A DNA stretch of 64,000 nt, taken from positions 496,001-560,000 of the forward strand of contig CABHOK010000002.1 of assembly GCA_902168205.1 (NCBI GenBank), written 5' to 3'. Position numbers and translations under genes: made by a program. Each line of letters opens with the position of its first letter. Positions within the stretch are counted from its first letter, which is position 1. The notes under the pieces are model-generated. The model did no database searches. It was not told the DNA's origin and was given only the letters and a program-made list of their open reading frames with translations. Shown here piece after piece: positions 44,343 to 53,595 of this stretch. Origin of the DNA: an uncultured Chitinophaga sp. (lineage in GTDB: Bacteria; Bacteroidota; Bacteroidia; Cytophagales; Cyclobacteriaceae).

Positions 44343-46643
44343 ATGAAATCATCAGACTCTAGCCTGTTGCACAGAATCAAAAGTATCCTGCTTATCCGAA
44401 AACCGTGGTTCCGAAAGATCGTGAAGACGATCTGGACATTGTTTTTCATTTTCACGATAGGCACTCCGTTGTATGTATACCTGGTGATGGAAAATCCCTG
44501 GAACCTGTTTGGTCCGTTGCCCAGCCTGCGGGCCATTGAAAATCCCGAAAATGATTTTTCATCCGAAGTGATCTCAGCCGATGGTGCTTCGCTCGGGCGC
44601 TACTTCTGGTATCACCGGAGTCAGGTAACATACGAACAACTTCCGCCACTGCTGGTCAGGACACTGGTCATTTCTGAAGACCATCGTTTTTATGAACATG
44701 CCGGTATGGACTTTTGGTCGTACCTGCGTGTACTTAAAGGAGTAATTACGCTGAATGCACAGGGCGGTGGCAGTACGCTGACGCAACAAACGGCCAAGAA
44801 TTTATTTCGCACGCGTGGCAAAGAGCTCCAGGGTAAGCTGGGTGCCTTGGGTGGTCCTGTGGAACTACTCATTAGCAAAACCAAAGAGTGGATCATTGCT
44901 TACGAGTTGGAAAAGACATTCACAAAAGAGGAGATCATCGCGCTATACCTCAATACAGTTCCATTCAACAATAACGCTTATGGAATTAAAGTTGCCGCAG
45001 AAACATACTTTGGCAAACAGCCGAAAGAACTCACTATACCGGAAGCCGCCCTATTGGTGGGCATGCTGCAAGGCACTACACGTTTCAACCCGATTGATTA
45101 CCCGGAACGCGCACGCGATAAAAGAAACGATGTTCTCTTTAAACTATACCAGCACAGCTATATATCCGAAGCGCAATATGATTCACTAGCCGCATTGCCC
45201 TTGCAGCTCAACTTTAGCGTGCAAAATCAAAATCACGGTATCGCTACCTATTTCAGAAGAATACTGGAGGCTGAGATGCAAACCTGGTGTAAAGAGCACG
45301 GCTATAATTTATACGAGTCGGGGTTGAAAATATATACTACGATTGATAGTCGCATGCAGCGGTTGGGAGAAGAAGCCATGGCCGAACACATGCGCAAACT
45401 GCAACGCGACTTCGACCAGGCTTGGGGTAAGCGCAACCCGTGGGTAAGTGAGCACGGTGTGGAAATGAAAGATTTTCTCGAACGAAAAGTAAAGCGCACC
45501 GATACCTATAAAGCATTGGTAAAACGATATGGCGAAAAATCAGATTCGGTAAAGATCGAACTGAATCGTAAGAAACACATGCGCATCTTTACCTGGCGAG
45601 GCGATCGTGATACGCTATTCAGCACGATGGATTCGGTACGATATTACTATCGCTTTTTGCAAACCGGTATGGTGTCGATGGACCCGCGTACCGGTGCCAT
45701 CAAAGCATGGGTAGGAGGTATCAACCATGTATACTTCAAATACGATCATGTCCGCCAGGCGAAGCGTCAGCCAGGATCAACGTTCAAAGCATTTGTATAT
45801 GGTAAAGCCATCGAAGACGGTTATTCTCCCTGTGATAAGTTTATGGATCTTTCGCCCTCCATCAAAGTAAACGGTACAGTATACCGCGTGCCGAATTCCA
45901 ATGGTACTTTTGGCAGCGGTACGAAATATACTTTGAGACAGGCCCTGGCCCGTTCACTTAATACCGTTACCATGCAGTTGATGGAACAGGAGAAGCCTGA
46001 AAACGTAGTGGCCTTCGCCAGACGCATGGGTATAACCAGCGATCTCGACCCGGTATATTCATTAGGACTTGGTACCAGTGATGTATCACTGTATGAAATG
46101 GTAGGCGCGTATAGCAGCTTTGTAAATTTAGGTGTATATATCAAACCATACTATATAACCCGCATTGAAGACCGCTATGGTAACGTATTGGAGAATTTTT
46201 CAACAGAGAAGAAACAGGCAACCGATGAACGCACAGCCTATAAAATGATACACATGCTGCGTGGTGGTGTGGAAGAAGAAGGAGGAGGCTCGCGCGCACT
46301 AAGTCCTGCGGTGACGGAGCACAACGAAGTAGGAGGCAAGACCGGTACAACTGACAATGCTTCTGATGGCTGGTTTATCGGTATAACACCGAATCTTGTT
46401 ACAGGCGTATGGGTTGGTGGTGATGAGCGCAGTATACATTTCCCTTCGTGGAGCTTTGGCTCGGGCGGACGATCTGCATTGCCAATCTTTGATAAATATA
46501 TGTCACGTGTATACCGCCACTCCGAGTTAGGATACCCAAAAGGACAATTCATGCGTCCGGCCACCGGGTTGGGAGAAGGCGCTACGTTGGACTGTCCCGA
46601 AGAAACCGAAGAAGTAGAAGAGGAATTCAAGATCGTAGAGTAA
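44343..46643 (+). CDS. Bifunctional class A penicillin-binding protein (transglycosylase/transpeptidase)
   Basis: This 766-residue inner-membrane enzyme polymerises and cross-links peptidoglycan. It has a cytoplasmic N-terminus, one membrane segment (about 30-48), a GT51 domain with catalytic Glu112 in VISEDHRFYEHAG and GGSTLTQQTAKNLF, and a transpeptidase domain with SxxK in QPGSTFKAF, SxN in ARSLNTVTMQ and KTG in GGKTGTTDNASDGWFIG. An insertion of about 100 residues between the domains (about 340-440) is rich in charged residues. The acidic tail (EETEEVEEEFKIVE) is short. The gene is monocistronic by appearance. Confidence 0.95.
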   Translation: MKSSDSSLLHRIKSILLIRKPWFRKIVKTIWTLFFIFTIGTPLYVYLVMENPWNLFGPLPSLRAIENPENDFSSEVISADGASLGRYFWYHRSQVTYEQLPPLLVRTLVISEDHRFYEHAGMDFWSYLRVLKGVITLNAQGGGSTLTQQTAKNLFRTRGKELQGKLGALGGPVELLISKTKEWIIAYELEKTFTKEEIIALYLNTVPFNNNAYGIKVAAETYFGKQPKELTIPEAALLVGMLQGTTRFNPIDYPERARDKRNDVLFKLYQHSYISEAQYDSLAALPLQLNFSVQNQNHGIATYFRRILEAEMQTWCKEHGYNLYESGLKIYTTIDSRMQRLGEEAMAEHMRKLQRDFDQAWGKRNPWVSEHGVEMKDFLERKVKRTDTYKALVKRYGEKSDSVKIELNRKKHMRIFTWRGDRDTLFSTMDSVRYYYRFLQTGMVSMDPRTGAIKAWVGGINHVYFKYDHVRQAKRQPGSTFKAFVYGKAIEDGYSPCDKFMDLSPSIKVNGTVYRVPNSNGTFGSGTKYTLRQALARSLNTVTMQLMEQEKPENVVAFARRMGITSDLDPVYSLGLGTSDVSLYEMVGAYSSFVNLGVYIKPYYITRIEDRYGNVLENFSTEKKQATDERTAYKMIHMLRGGVEEEGGGSRALSPAVTEHNEVGGKTGTTDNASDGWFIGITPNLVTGVWVGGDERSIHFPSWSFGSGGRSALPIFDKYMSRVYRHSELGYPKGQFMRPATGLGEGATLDCPEETEEVEEEFKIVE

Positions 46644-46782
46644 ATCTGTTTTTGTTGTTGTTAATGGGATTCGGATATAGCTGAAAGTTATCAGCGTAAT
46701 TCGTTGATCGTAACTACAAGGTTGGAGATCGGGTGAAGTTACAGGTGCAATGCGTAAATTGTACGGTATAAATGAAAGTGCT

Positions 46783-47178
46783 ATGGAAATTGTCAGATTA
46801 GGATCACAACCTTCCGGAAAAGGCCCGGCCGATTGGTTTACAGGATCAGTGCGCATCGATCCTTTGTTTCAACCCAATGTACACAGACGTGCCGCGGCTG
46901 CAAAAGTAACATTTGAACCGGGTGCAAGAACTGCGTGGCATACACATCCGTTGGGACAAACGCTGCTTGTTGTTTCCGGAATTGGCTGGGTGCAGCGCGC
47001 AGGCGGACCGATTGAAGAAATTCGCCCCGGTGATGTTGTCTGGTTTGAGCCCAACGAAAAACACTGGCACGGGGCTTCAGCAACCATGGCTATGACGCAC
47101 ATTGCTATCCAGGAAGAGCTAAATGGAAAAGTAGTTGATTGGATGGAACAGGTTACCGATGAACAGTATAAAAAGTAA
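46783..47178 (+). CDS. Small cupin-domain protein (mandelonitrile-lyase-like cupin family)
   Basis: About 131 residues forming one cupin barrel. The metal-binding motifs are visible: [15 protein letters not shown] (two His and Gln) and [21 protein letters not shown] (His). The family opening [21 protein letters not shown] sets the start at 46783 rather than the frame's first ATG at 46750. Members include manganese-dependent hydroxynitrile lyases and many cupins of unknown substrate; the catalytic role here is uncertain. It is convergent with the next gene. Confidence 0.85.
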   Translation: MEIVRLGSQPSGKGPADWFTGSVRIDPLFQPNVHRRAAAAKVTFEPGARTAWHTHPLGQTLLVVSGIGWVQRAGGPIEEIRPGDVVWFEPNEKHWHGASATMAMTHIAIQEELNGKVVDWMEQVTDEQYKK

Positions 47179-47233
47179 CGGTATAATGCCTTGAAGTTCT
47201 GAGACTATAAATTACAACGCTATATATACTTCA

Positions 47234-47677
47234 TTACGTCAGGCTGAGTTTATCGGGCTCAACCCAGCTGGCGCGGGCCTTTACCGAGAACAGTAACTCG
47301 CGGGTATAGAATTGTAACGGAAGTTCTTTGGATGTCCATTGACTCTTGAAAAGTGTATCGCACAGATCAACCAACGTCAGGTCGCGATTCTTGTTGATGA
47401 ACTCGCGAATGATCTTGCACCAGAAGATTGTAAGAGTCTCATGATAGCCCTTCTCCGGAGTATTCTGGCCTCCAGTCACTACGTTGTACGTAATGATACC
47501 GCTTCGTAAATAACAGATCGCTTCAAACTCATCATAGTTTTTGTTAAACCAGAGTGCTGTTACCAAGTGTGCTTCATGCGTCCATTCCTGCACAGGGAGC
47601 GTACCGTTACGGAAGTTGTTAACGAGATCTAAAATTTCTTTTTCAGTCGTATACAAGGGACGAGTGAGCGTTGACAT
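47234..47677 (-). CDS. Conserved protein of unknown function with WTHEAHL motif
   Basis: This 147-residue, mostly helical, cytoplasmic protein has two His-containing motifs, VQEWTHEAHLVTALWF and KGYHETLTIFWCKII, that I associate with an uncharacterised bacterial family. The paired His and Glu could hold a metal, but no function is known to me. It has no signal peptide and stands alone, upstream of neither neighbour in an obvious operon. Confidence 0.7.
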   Translation of the reverse strand: MSTLTRPLYTTEKEILDLVNNFRNGTLPVQEWTHEAHLVTALWFNKNYDEFEAICYLRSGIITYNVVTGGQNTPEKGYHETLTIFWCKIIREFINKNRDLTLVDLCDTLFKSQWTSKELPLQFYTRELLFSVKARASWVEPDKLSLT

Positions 47678-47769
47678 ATTTTTCGCTATGCGGTTAGCGT
47701 AATACTTACGGTTAAAAACACGTAAAGTTCAGGGATTATGATCTAATATAGATCACATGATCGGGTTAT

Positions 47770-48546
47770 CTATACCGCGGCACCATCGAACCAGGTCTTG
47801 AAGTCCTGTACTTTCTCACGACTCACAATAATCTCCTTGTCAAATTCCTGTAGCAACGTAATTTTTAGTCGGCTGTTGGAGTATACCAGTACATCTTTAA
47901 TCGCGTTGATGTTTACAATGAACGTACGGTTGATGCGAAAGAACGCGCGCGGGTCCAGTACATCTTCCAACGACTCGAGAGTATAATCGATAATGAATTT
48001 TTTCCCCCCCGTTGTCACCAGGTATACATCGCGGCCTTCGGCATAGAGCACTACAATCTGGTCAGTAGTAACAGAGCGTATATGTTCGCCCACCTTTACC
48101 ATAAAGCGGTTCTTGTATACATGATGCTGCGAAGTACTGAAAGCTTGCTGCACACGTTGAGACTGATCGGTATGCAATGTGAATTGCTCACGCAGCACCT
48201 GCAGTTTATGAAGACTCGCAGAGAGATCTGTGAACGTAACCGGTTTCAACAGGTAATCGATACTGTTTACTTTAAAAGCATCCAGGGCAAACTCGTTATA
48301 CGCTGTCGTGAAAATTACCGGCTTACGCACCTGCACCTGTTGAAAGATCTGGAAGCTTAGTCCATCCGTTAGCTGAATGTCCATAAAAATAAGATCGATC
48401 GTATCCTGATTTTGTTGTAGCCACGCTACAGAGCGTTGCACCGAGTCAAGGTGTGCCATAATCTGAATGGATGCATTGTATTTGTGCAGGTACCGCTCCA
48501 GCTTTTCCGCTGCCGGAATTTCATCTTCAATGATAACAACCTTCAT
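47770..48546 (-). CDS. LytTR-family response regulator
   Basis: This 258-residue protein has a receiver (acidic residues in VVIIEDE, phospho-Asp56 in LIFMDIQLTDGL, Lys in SIDYLLKPV) and a C-terminal LytTR DNA-binding domain (about 150-255: FMVKVGEHIRSV, YTLESLEDVLDPRAFFRINRTFIVN in parts). It is the output of the signalling genes upstream on the same strand; only 1 bp separates it from the degenerate kinase. LytTR regulators bind direct repeats; I did not find an obvious target in the window. Confidence 0.95.
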   Translation of the reverse strand: MKVVIIEDEIPAAEKLERYLHKYNASIQIMAHLDSVQRSVAWLQQNQDTIDLIFMDIQLTDGLSFQIFQQVQVRKPVIFTTAYNEFALDAFKVNSIDYLLKPVTFTDLSASLHKLQVLREQFTLHTDQSQRVQQAFSTSQHHVYKNRFMVKVGEHIRSVTTDQIVVLYAEGRDVYLVTTGGKKFIIDYTLESLEDVLDPRAFFRINRTFIVNINAIKDVLVYSNSRLKITLLQEFDKEIIVSREKVQDFKTWFDGAAV

Positions 48547-48547
48547 G

Positions 48548-49618
48548 TTACTTATTTATAGCGATGCCTTCTTCTACTTTTAACACCGGCAGTTTGGTAT
48601 AACTTTCCTGGTATGCCTTTACCTGTATCAACGGCAGGTCGCTGTACAAGGCATACGATTTTTGCAAGCGGTTAAAAGCAACTTTACCTCCTTCATACTG
48701 AATCAGGCGGTCGTTTAATTTATTCTGGATCACAAGGTAATCATCTTCGCGGTAGCAATGTATAATGAATGGTTCGAACCGGGTAATGATGCTGTTCCGG
48801 ATAATACTTTCAAGAACAATAGGAAGCGAACCCGGAATGAGTCGCGCATCGGCATCTGTTTCTTCGAGTGATGTCTCAAAGCGAAGTTGTCCAAAGTATT
48901 TTTCATTCAGAATACGGATCAGGTTCTTACCGGCATCCAGTTCGGCTGTTACAGGCACTAACTCCTGGTGACGGTTGGCAAGCACATAGCGATAAGCACT
49001 GGCAAGCGAATCAATATAGTCTTCTGCTTTATCGACATCGCGATACATAATACCGATCAGGTTCTCCAGGCTTTCATAAAGTAAATCCGGGTTGATGTCT
49101 TGTTGAAACTCGGTCATCTCCATTTCCAGGATTTCACGTTGCTGTATTTCGGCCTGTATCTTCAGTGTGTTTTCTTTCTGCAAGTAATAATGGCTCAGGT
49201 ATAGAATGTTGTACAGTATAACGGTAACCGTAAAGATGATGAGGAAGATGAACGCCTGCGTATCACTCATACTAAACCCGATCGCATACCGGAAGTAGAG
49301 GCTCAATGCGGTCATCACCAGGCCAACCGATACAATCGTAGTAGCAATTACCTGCACCGGTATATGGAGCCGTCCCTGGGCATACCGGGTATATTTACCC
49401 AGCAATTTGATAATGAGCCGCGAGCTCTCGAACGCTACAAAGGTGAGGACAATGAATACATATACCTCTTCACTGCGAAATAATTCATTTACCTGCGCTA
49501 CAGTGTTGTTGATCATCAGCACGAGTAAATAGATCAGCACACCATACACCACCGGGGCCACAATGCGAAACACAGGATGGTTAACAAAGTATTGCTTGGT
49601 ATAACGCTTGTTGTTCAT
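48548..49618 (-). CDS. Degenerate LytS-type membrane kinase (pseudokinase)
   Basis: This 356-residue protein has four predicted membrane segments (about 18-36, 52-70, 88-108, 120-140) and a cytoplasmic region that aligns with the His_kinase/HATPase module of the gene upstream. The phospho-His is replaced: INPDLLYESLENL has Asp178 where the partner has ISPHYLFNSLNTI. The N-box is LESIIRNS against LVENAVKHN, and the G-box VGLENIQ is VAFNRLQ. It should not bind ATP or autophosphorylate. It lies 4 bp after the active kinase and 1 bp before the LytTR regulator, so it is retained in an operon and probably modulates the kinase as a heterodimer partner. Confidence 0.88.
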   Translation of the reverse strand: MNNKRYTKQYFVNHPVFRIVAPVVYGVLIYLLVLMINNTVAQVNELFRSEEVYVFIVLTFVAFESSRLIIKLLGKYTRYAQGRLHIPVQVIATTIVSVGLVMTALSLYFRYAIGFSMSDTQAFIFLIIFTVTVILYNILYLSHYYLQKENTLKIQAEIQQREILEMEMTEFQQDINPDLLYESLENLIGIMYRDVDKAEDYIDSLASAYRYVLANRHQELVPVTAELDAGKNLIRILNEKYFGQLRFETSLEETDADARLIPGSLPIVLESIIRNSIITRFEPFIIHCYREDDYLVIQNKLNDRLIQYEGGKVAFNRLQKSYALYSDLPLIQVKAYQESYTKLPVLKVEEGIAINK

Positions 49619-49622
49619 ACGC

Positions 49623-50732
49623 CTATGCCTGCTTTAAATAGAGATGCTCATTTTTTTCAGTAGTCAGGATAAGCGGCAATGATACACTGAACTTATCATC
49701 ATCACGTACTTCGATTTTACGATCAGTAAACAATTGATAACGCTTCTGAATATTTTCGAGTCCCACGCGGAACGAAGTCACGTGATCGTATATACCGGTT
49801 TTGGTGTTCATTACACGCAGGTACGAATTATCATGTGCCGTGATATAGATAAAAAGTTTCTTGTCGTTCTGGATCGGGTTATGCTTCACGGCATTCTCAA
49901 CCAGCATCTGTAATGTCAGCGGAGGAATTTTACTCTTCATGATACCCGAAGGCAGGTTTATCTCCACGTGCAATTGTTGCTGAAAGCGGATGCGCAGTAA
50001 ATAATAATACGATTGTACAAAGTCCACTTCCTCCTGCAAGGTAACATAGCGTTTATGCTGGGTGTTGAGTATAAACTGGTATGTTTGCGCGAGTCTGCGA
50101 ATGAACTGTTCTGCCGATGGAAGATCCTTGAAGAGGAGAGAGGAAATTGTATTCAGACTGTTGAATAAATAGTGTGGACTGATCTGACTCTTCAACGCTT
50201 CGAACTGCAATTCAAGTTGTCTCCGGTCGCGCTGTAAATTTTCAATCTGTGCCACGGCATAATGCTGGTATGAAAATAACAGTGCATATACAATGTTATA
50301 AATAAACATAACCGTTAGCAGCAGTATAATCGTTTTCAAAACGAGGTCGTCATCCTTGGCGGAAAATCCAAGCCATATACTGTCAGGACCTGCCAATGCC
50401 ATCAGTACGTTGGCCATACCAAAAACGAGTATAGCAGCGAGTACAGCGTTGGAAATATAGCCTGTGAGCAACCGCGCAGCAAAGTGGTTGCTCCAGGGAA
50501 TAACACGGTCCAGCTTCCGGTTGCTATAGAGCAGGCTCACTCCGGCTATACCTCCGGTAAATATACTGAAGAGTATACCCACGATGTCTGTATGTATATC
50601 CGGGAATTGAGCCGTTTCACTGAAGTGCAGGTAGCCATAGATCATGAACGAGGCAAAGGCGGGCAAAAGCATCACCACCAGCACCTGGCGCAGCACATCA
50701 CGCATACGGGTATAATAAGCGGTTGAGTTCAT
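49623..50732 (-). CDS. LytS-type sensor histidine kinase
   Basis: About 369 residues with four membrane segments (for example QVLVVMLLPAFASFMIYGYL and AVLAAILVFGMANVLMAL) and an intact His_kinase motif, KSQISPHYLFNSLNTISS (His at about 187), followed by an HATPase with N-box LVENAVKHNP and G-box VGLENIQKRY. It should phosphorylate itself and then the LytTR regulator. A GTG at 50747 extends the frame by five codons; the ATG at 50732 is preferred. The SDHY-repeat protein gene lies 67 bp upstream on the same strand. Confidence 0.93.
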   Translation of the reverse strand: MNSTAYYTRMRDVLRQVLVVMLLPAFASFMIYGYLHFSETAQFPDIHTDIVGILFSIFTGGIAGVSLLYSNRKLDRVIPWSNHFAARLLTGYISNAVLAAILVFGMANVLMALAGPDSIWLGFSAKDDDLVLKTIILLLTVMFIYNIVYALLFSYQHYAVAQIENLQRDRRQLELQFEALKSQISPHYLFNSLNTISSLLFKDLPSAEQFIRRLAQTYQFILNTQHKRYVTLQEEVDFVQSYYYLLRIRFQQQLHVEINLPSGIMKSKIPPLTLQMLVENAVKHNPIQNDKKLFIYITAHDNSYLRVMNTKTGIYDHVTSFRVGLENIQKRYQLFTDRKIEVRDDDKFSVSLPLILTTEKNEHLYLKQA

Positions 50733-50799
50733 GGTATTGCAACGCACCTGTAAAATAAGAATTGCGCATCAGTTTTGAAATGATTTATACTTCAGCGGT

Positions 50800-52248
50800 T
50801 CAGTCGATGGCACGAACTGCTCTGCCATAGTACGTTTCTGATTCTATAGATTTCGCTGCATCGCGGTAAGCATCCTTAAGAGGAGTGCCTCCGGCTTTTA
50901 CCTTCGGGGCAACATTCGTTAACACGTCCGTTGCGTAATGATCGGACTCAATGCGCTTGGTAAGTTGGATAAGTTGTATGAGCTGGCTTTCGCTGAGCGA
51001 GGCCGAAGATGCTGCACGAATCAATACCTGAGATTTATAGTGATCACTTCCGATAGAGCCCACCAGGTTCAGCACACCGGTAAACTGGTTGTCATTAAGA
51101 CCTTGCTTTTGCAGCAGGTTAATTAAAACGTCTGAGCGGTAATGATCAGATTCGATCGTGGAGATAATAGAGAATGTGGCCGTAAGAATTTCCGGTGTAA
51201 GCTTCGCGCGCATTAAATGATTGATCACTTGTGTGAGGTAATGGTCAGACTCTATATCTTTTACCGTTTCCACTAAACGTTGGTAGGAAGCTTTCGATAT
51301 GCCAGGTTTATCCAAAGCCTTGGTAAGCACCTGGGTTTTGTAATGATCAGATTCTATGGAGCGCGTGACGTTAATCAATTCTGCAAGTGTTGCATCCGTA
51401 AAGGAGGGTGCCTTTAGTAATGACAGCAATACTTCCGTTATATAGTGATCGGATTCCATGCGTGCTGCCGATTGCAGAATTACTCCTATATTTTCAGGAG
51501 TTGCAGATGATTCCTTTAGTGCTTCCTTGATCACATCTGTTTTATAGTGATCAGACTCTATGCCATTCGTTGCAGCAAATACAGCGGTAGTACTTTCTTT
51601 CGTCTGTAAAAACTTGGCGATGTTCGTTTTCAGAAATTCAGTTTTGTAATGATCGGAATCTACTTTGTCAGTGATGGATTTAAGAACCGTTACATACTCA
51701 CCAGGCTGCAGTGTTTTTTTCATCAGTAGATTCGCATACTGAATGCGGACAGCATCATTCTCAAGTCTGTTAATTTCGGCTAATACAGCCGCCGTGCCAC
51801 CTTGTTTATAGATACGGTTCAAACGACTTTCGGCAGATATACCGGTGGAGCGTACTACTTCCTGAAGAATTTCTCCGAGCCATGCCTTGCCGTTTTCCCA
51901 TGAAGAAAGCGTACGTCCTTCATAGTATTCTTTTTTCATTTTCCCGCCACCCAGCGATTCAATTTTTACCGTGCGCTTGCTTCCGAAAACTGTTTTGCTG
52001 ATCTCAAGATAACCATCGTCTGAAATGGATTTTATATCGCGGTCATCATCGGTAACTTCAATTTTTCCACGCAGTTCGATGTTGAACTCGGTTCCGTTGG
52101 AAGAAGTTGAATACCGGTAACGGGCCTTGTTGTTATTGATTTCAACAGATGTATTGGTTGATACCGATTCGTTCTGGCCCAGTGCGGACTCCACGAGGAT
52201 CAATATCAGGAAAGCAATGCTCATCAGGGTGCGTGCCGTGTATTTCAT
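50800..52248 (-). CDS. Exported alpha-solenoid protein with SDHY 34-residue repeats
   Basis: This 482-residue protein has a signal peptide (about 1-24, ALGQ), a beta-rich region at about 35-110 (FNIELRGKIEVTDDDRDIKS, GYLEISKTVFGSKRTVKIES), a link (ENGKAWLGEILQEVVRSTG) and then a run of repeats. Each repeat carries IESDHYKTxVL; the eight exact SDHY motifs start at 198, 232, 266, 300, 334, 367, 401 and 435, with degenerate copies at 164 and 470. The spacing of 33-35 implies a helical solenoid like TPR or HEAT. I recall unnamed relatives fused to or near M56/BlaR1-type proteins, but no function. It is the first gene of a likely operon with the LytS kinase. Confidence 0.85.
   Translation of the reverse strand: MKYTARTLMSIAFLILILVESALGQNESVSTNTSVEINNNKARYRYSTSSNGTEFNIELRGKIEVTDDDRDIKSISDDGYLEISKTVFGSKRTVKIESLGGGKMKKEYYEGRTLSSWENGKAWLGEILQEVVRSTGISAESRLNRIYKQGGTAAVLAEINRLENDAVRIQYANLLMKKTLQPGEYVTVLKSITDKVDSDHYKTEFLKTNIAKFLQTKESTTAVFAATNGIESDHYKTDVIKEALKESSATPENIGVILQSAARMESDHYITEVLLSLLKAPSFTDATLAELINVTRSIESDHYKTQVLTKALDKPGISKASYQRLVETVKDIESDHYLTQVINHLMRAKLTPEILTATFSIISTIESDHYRSDVLINLLQKQGLNDNQFTGVLNLVGSIGSDHYKSQVLIRAASSASLSESQLIQLIQLTKRIESDHYATDVLTNVAPKVKAGGTPLKDAYRDAAKSIESETYYGRAVRAID
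50824..51759 (-). repeat. Tandem 34-codon SDHY repeats within the solenoid gene
   Basis: Ten consecutive units of about 102 bp, eight of them with the codons for SDHY. On the plus strand the motif appears as GTAATGATC(A/G)GA(T/C)TC or close variants. The motif codons are conserved while the rest of each unit has drifted, which indicates old duplication under selection on the motif. Confidence 0.8.
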
Positions 52249-52345
52249 ATCGAGTTTTGTTTTTTTATGCTATCAACGGTACAAGAATGGTGATAAGATT
52301 CACACATAAAAAGAGTATTGTAATGAAGTGTAGAACGGGTGTAGT

Positions 52346-52364
52346 GAACCGTATAAAACGGTTC
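52346..52364. other. GAACCGT/ACGGTTC hairpin in the 52249-52566 spacer
   Basis: A perfect 7-bp stem with an ATAAA loop lies in the divergent spacer between the SDHY-repeat gene and the NarL-type regulator. It may be an operator or a 5' leader hairpin of the SDHY gene, whose ATG is about 100 bp away. I see no convincing promoter or ORF in the remainder of the 318-bp spacer. Confidence 0.35.
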
Positions 52365-52566
52365 GGTTGCCGATAGCATATAGACCTCGATAGTGAAATA
52401 ATTGAAAACGATTCCGCTGATTCAGAGTGATTTATGCCGCTTTATAGAGGTATATTTTTTATCCCGGGAAAGGTACCGGTAGTAACTATTTTAGGTGACT
52501 TTGTCTATTAAATTCGTAGTCATCTTTCAGGTACAATATCTTGGATAAAAACATCTGAATAAACCT

Positions 52567-53211
52567 ATGATTGGAAAATTGAAGAAGAGAATCGTGCTGA
52601 TCGAAGAAGATGACAGGCTACGCGAGGGGTTGAGCTTTATGATTGAACACAGCGGTAATTACTCCATGGTAAATGCCTATAAATTTTATGGTGATGCGAT
52701 CCGCCAGATCCACCGCGATTGTCCTAACCTGGTTATTATGGACATCACCATATCGGACATGCACGGAGTGGAAGGTATACGCACCCTGAAAAGTAAATAC
52801 CCCGCAGAAATTGTCGTGTTCACCGATATAGATTCGGCACAGGTGATCAACGAAGTGCTCAGTCTCGGCATCAGCGGGTATATATTGAAAGATGTACCGC
52901 TTACGGATTTCATTCGTTCACTCGAATGTGTTGTAAACGGAGGTGCTGTGCTCAGCCCGGCTGTTGCCAAAACCGTGCTGGAGTTCTTTCATCTCAATCC
53001 GTATACACCCCTTTCTTCGAGGGAAACCGATGTGTTGAGACTGATCACGCGCGGCAAAACGTATTCGGAAATAGCGCTCGAATTGAACATCGCGATTGAG
53101 ACATCCAAAACACACATCCGGAATATATATAAGAAACTCAATGTCAATTCAAAGTCAGAAGCTGTACGCAAGGCTTTGAATGATAAACTGGTTTCCGTTG
53201 GTGTTGATTAG
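52567..53211 (+). CDS. NarL/FixJ-type response regulator
   Basis: This 214-residue protein has a receiver (RIVLIEEDDRLREGL, phospho-Asp in LVIMDITISDMHG, Thr in VVFTDID, Lys in YILKDVPLTDF) and a LuxR-type HTH (LSSRETDVLRLITRGKTYSEIALELNI in parts, KTHIRNIYKKLNVNSKSEAV). It should bind DNA as a phosphorylated dimer. No kinase is adjacent in this direction. The following SusCD pair on the same strand is a possible target, but a structured spacer of 384 bp separates them. Confidence 0.93.
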   Translation: MIGKLKKRIVLIEEDDRLREGLSFMIEHSGNYSMVNAYKFYGDAIRQIHRDCPNLVIMDITISDMHGVEGIRTLKSKYPAEIVVFTDIDSAQVINEVLSLGISGYILKDVPLTDFIRSLECVVNGGAVLSPAVAKTVLEFFHLNPYTPLSSRETDVLRLITRGKTYSEIALELNIAIETSKTHIRNIYKKLNVNSKSEAVRKALNDKLVSVGVD

Positions 53212-53233
53212 TTAAGAGTATATATAGTTCCCC

Positions 53234-53314
53234 GTACGGCAGGTGTAAACATAGAGCGATTGGTTCATAGGCAACGAGTGTAACTCCCCCGACACTTCAC
53301 CTGCTACTTTTTTT
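53234..53314 (+). terminator. Long-loop stem with T-run after the NarL-type gene
   Basis: GCAGGTG at 53239-53245 pairs with CACCTGC at 53298-53304, extended by GTA/TAC, and is followed by seven T at 53308-53314. The loop is about 50 nt and contains a smaller AGTGT/ACACT stem. It is either a terminator or part of a folded leader. The rest of 53315-53595 has no ORF and no clear promoter match. Confidence 0.45.
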
Positions 53315-53595
53315 GAATGGTAGCTGTCATAAACAATATCTCCTTCTCCTCGTAAAGGTTAAATGATAAACTAAAACGATTACGGTTTTTTTGATCTATA
53401 GCACCGGTTTGTAGAGGCGGGAACGAATCGAACAGACCCATTATGCTGCCTGTAAGATGTTACAACACCAGGGCTACCGTAACAATACCGAGAAGTCGGT
53501 AGGCTCCCTCTCTTAAAATCGGTATATCAGGTTATTTACTGCGCAGGTATACTTCCGCACTTTTAGGGCATAACATTAACCTAAATCTAACAAGG

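Noticed and set aside
50824-51759. Regular short repeats that might be a CRISPR array
   Set aside because: The period is about 102 bp, the repeats are coding (SDHY motif) and the intervening sequence keeps frame and helical pattern.
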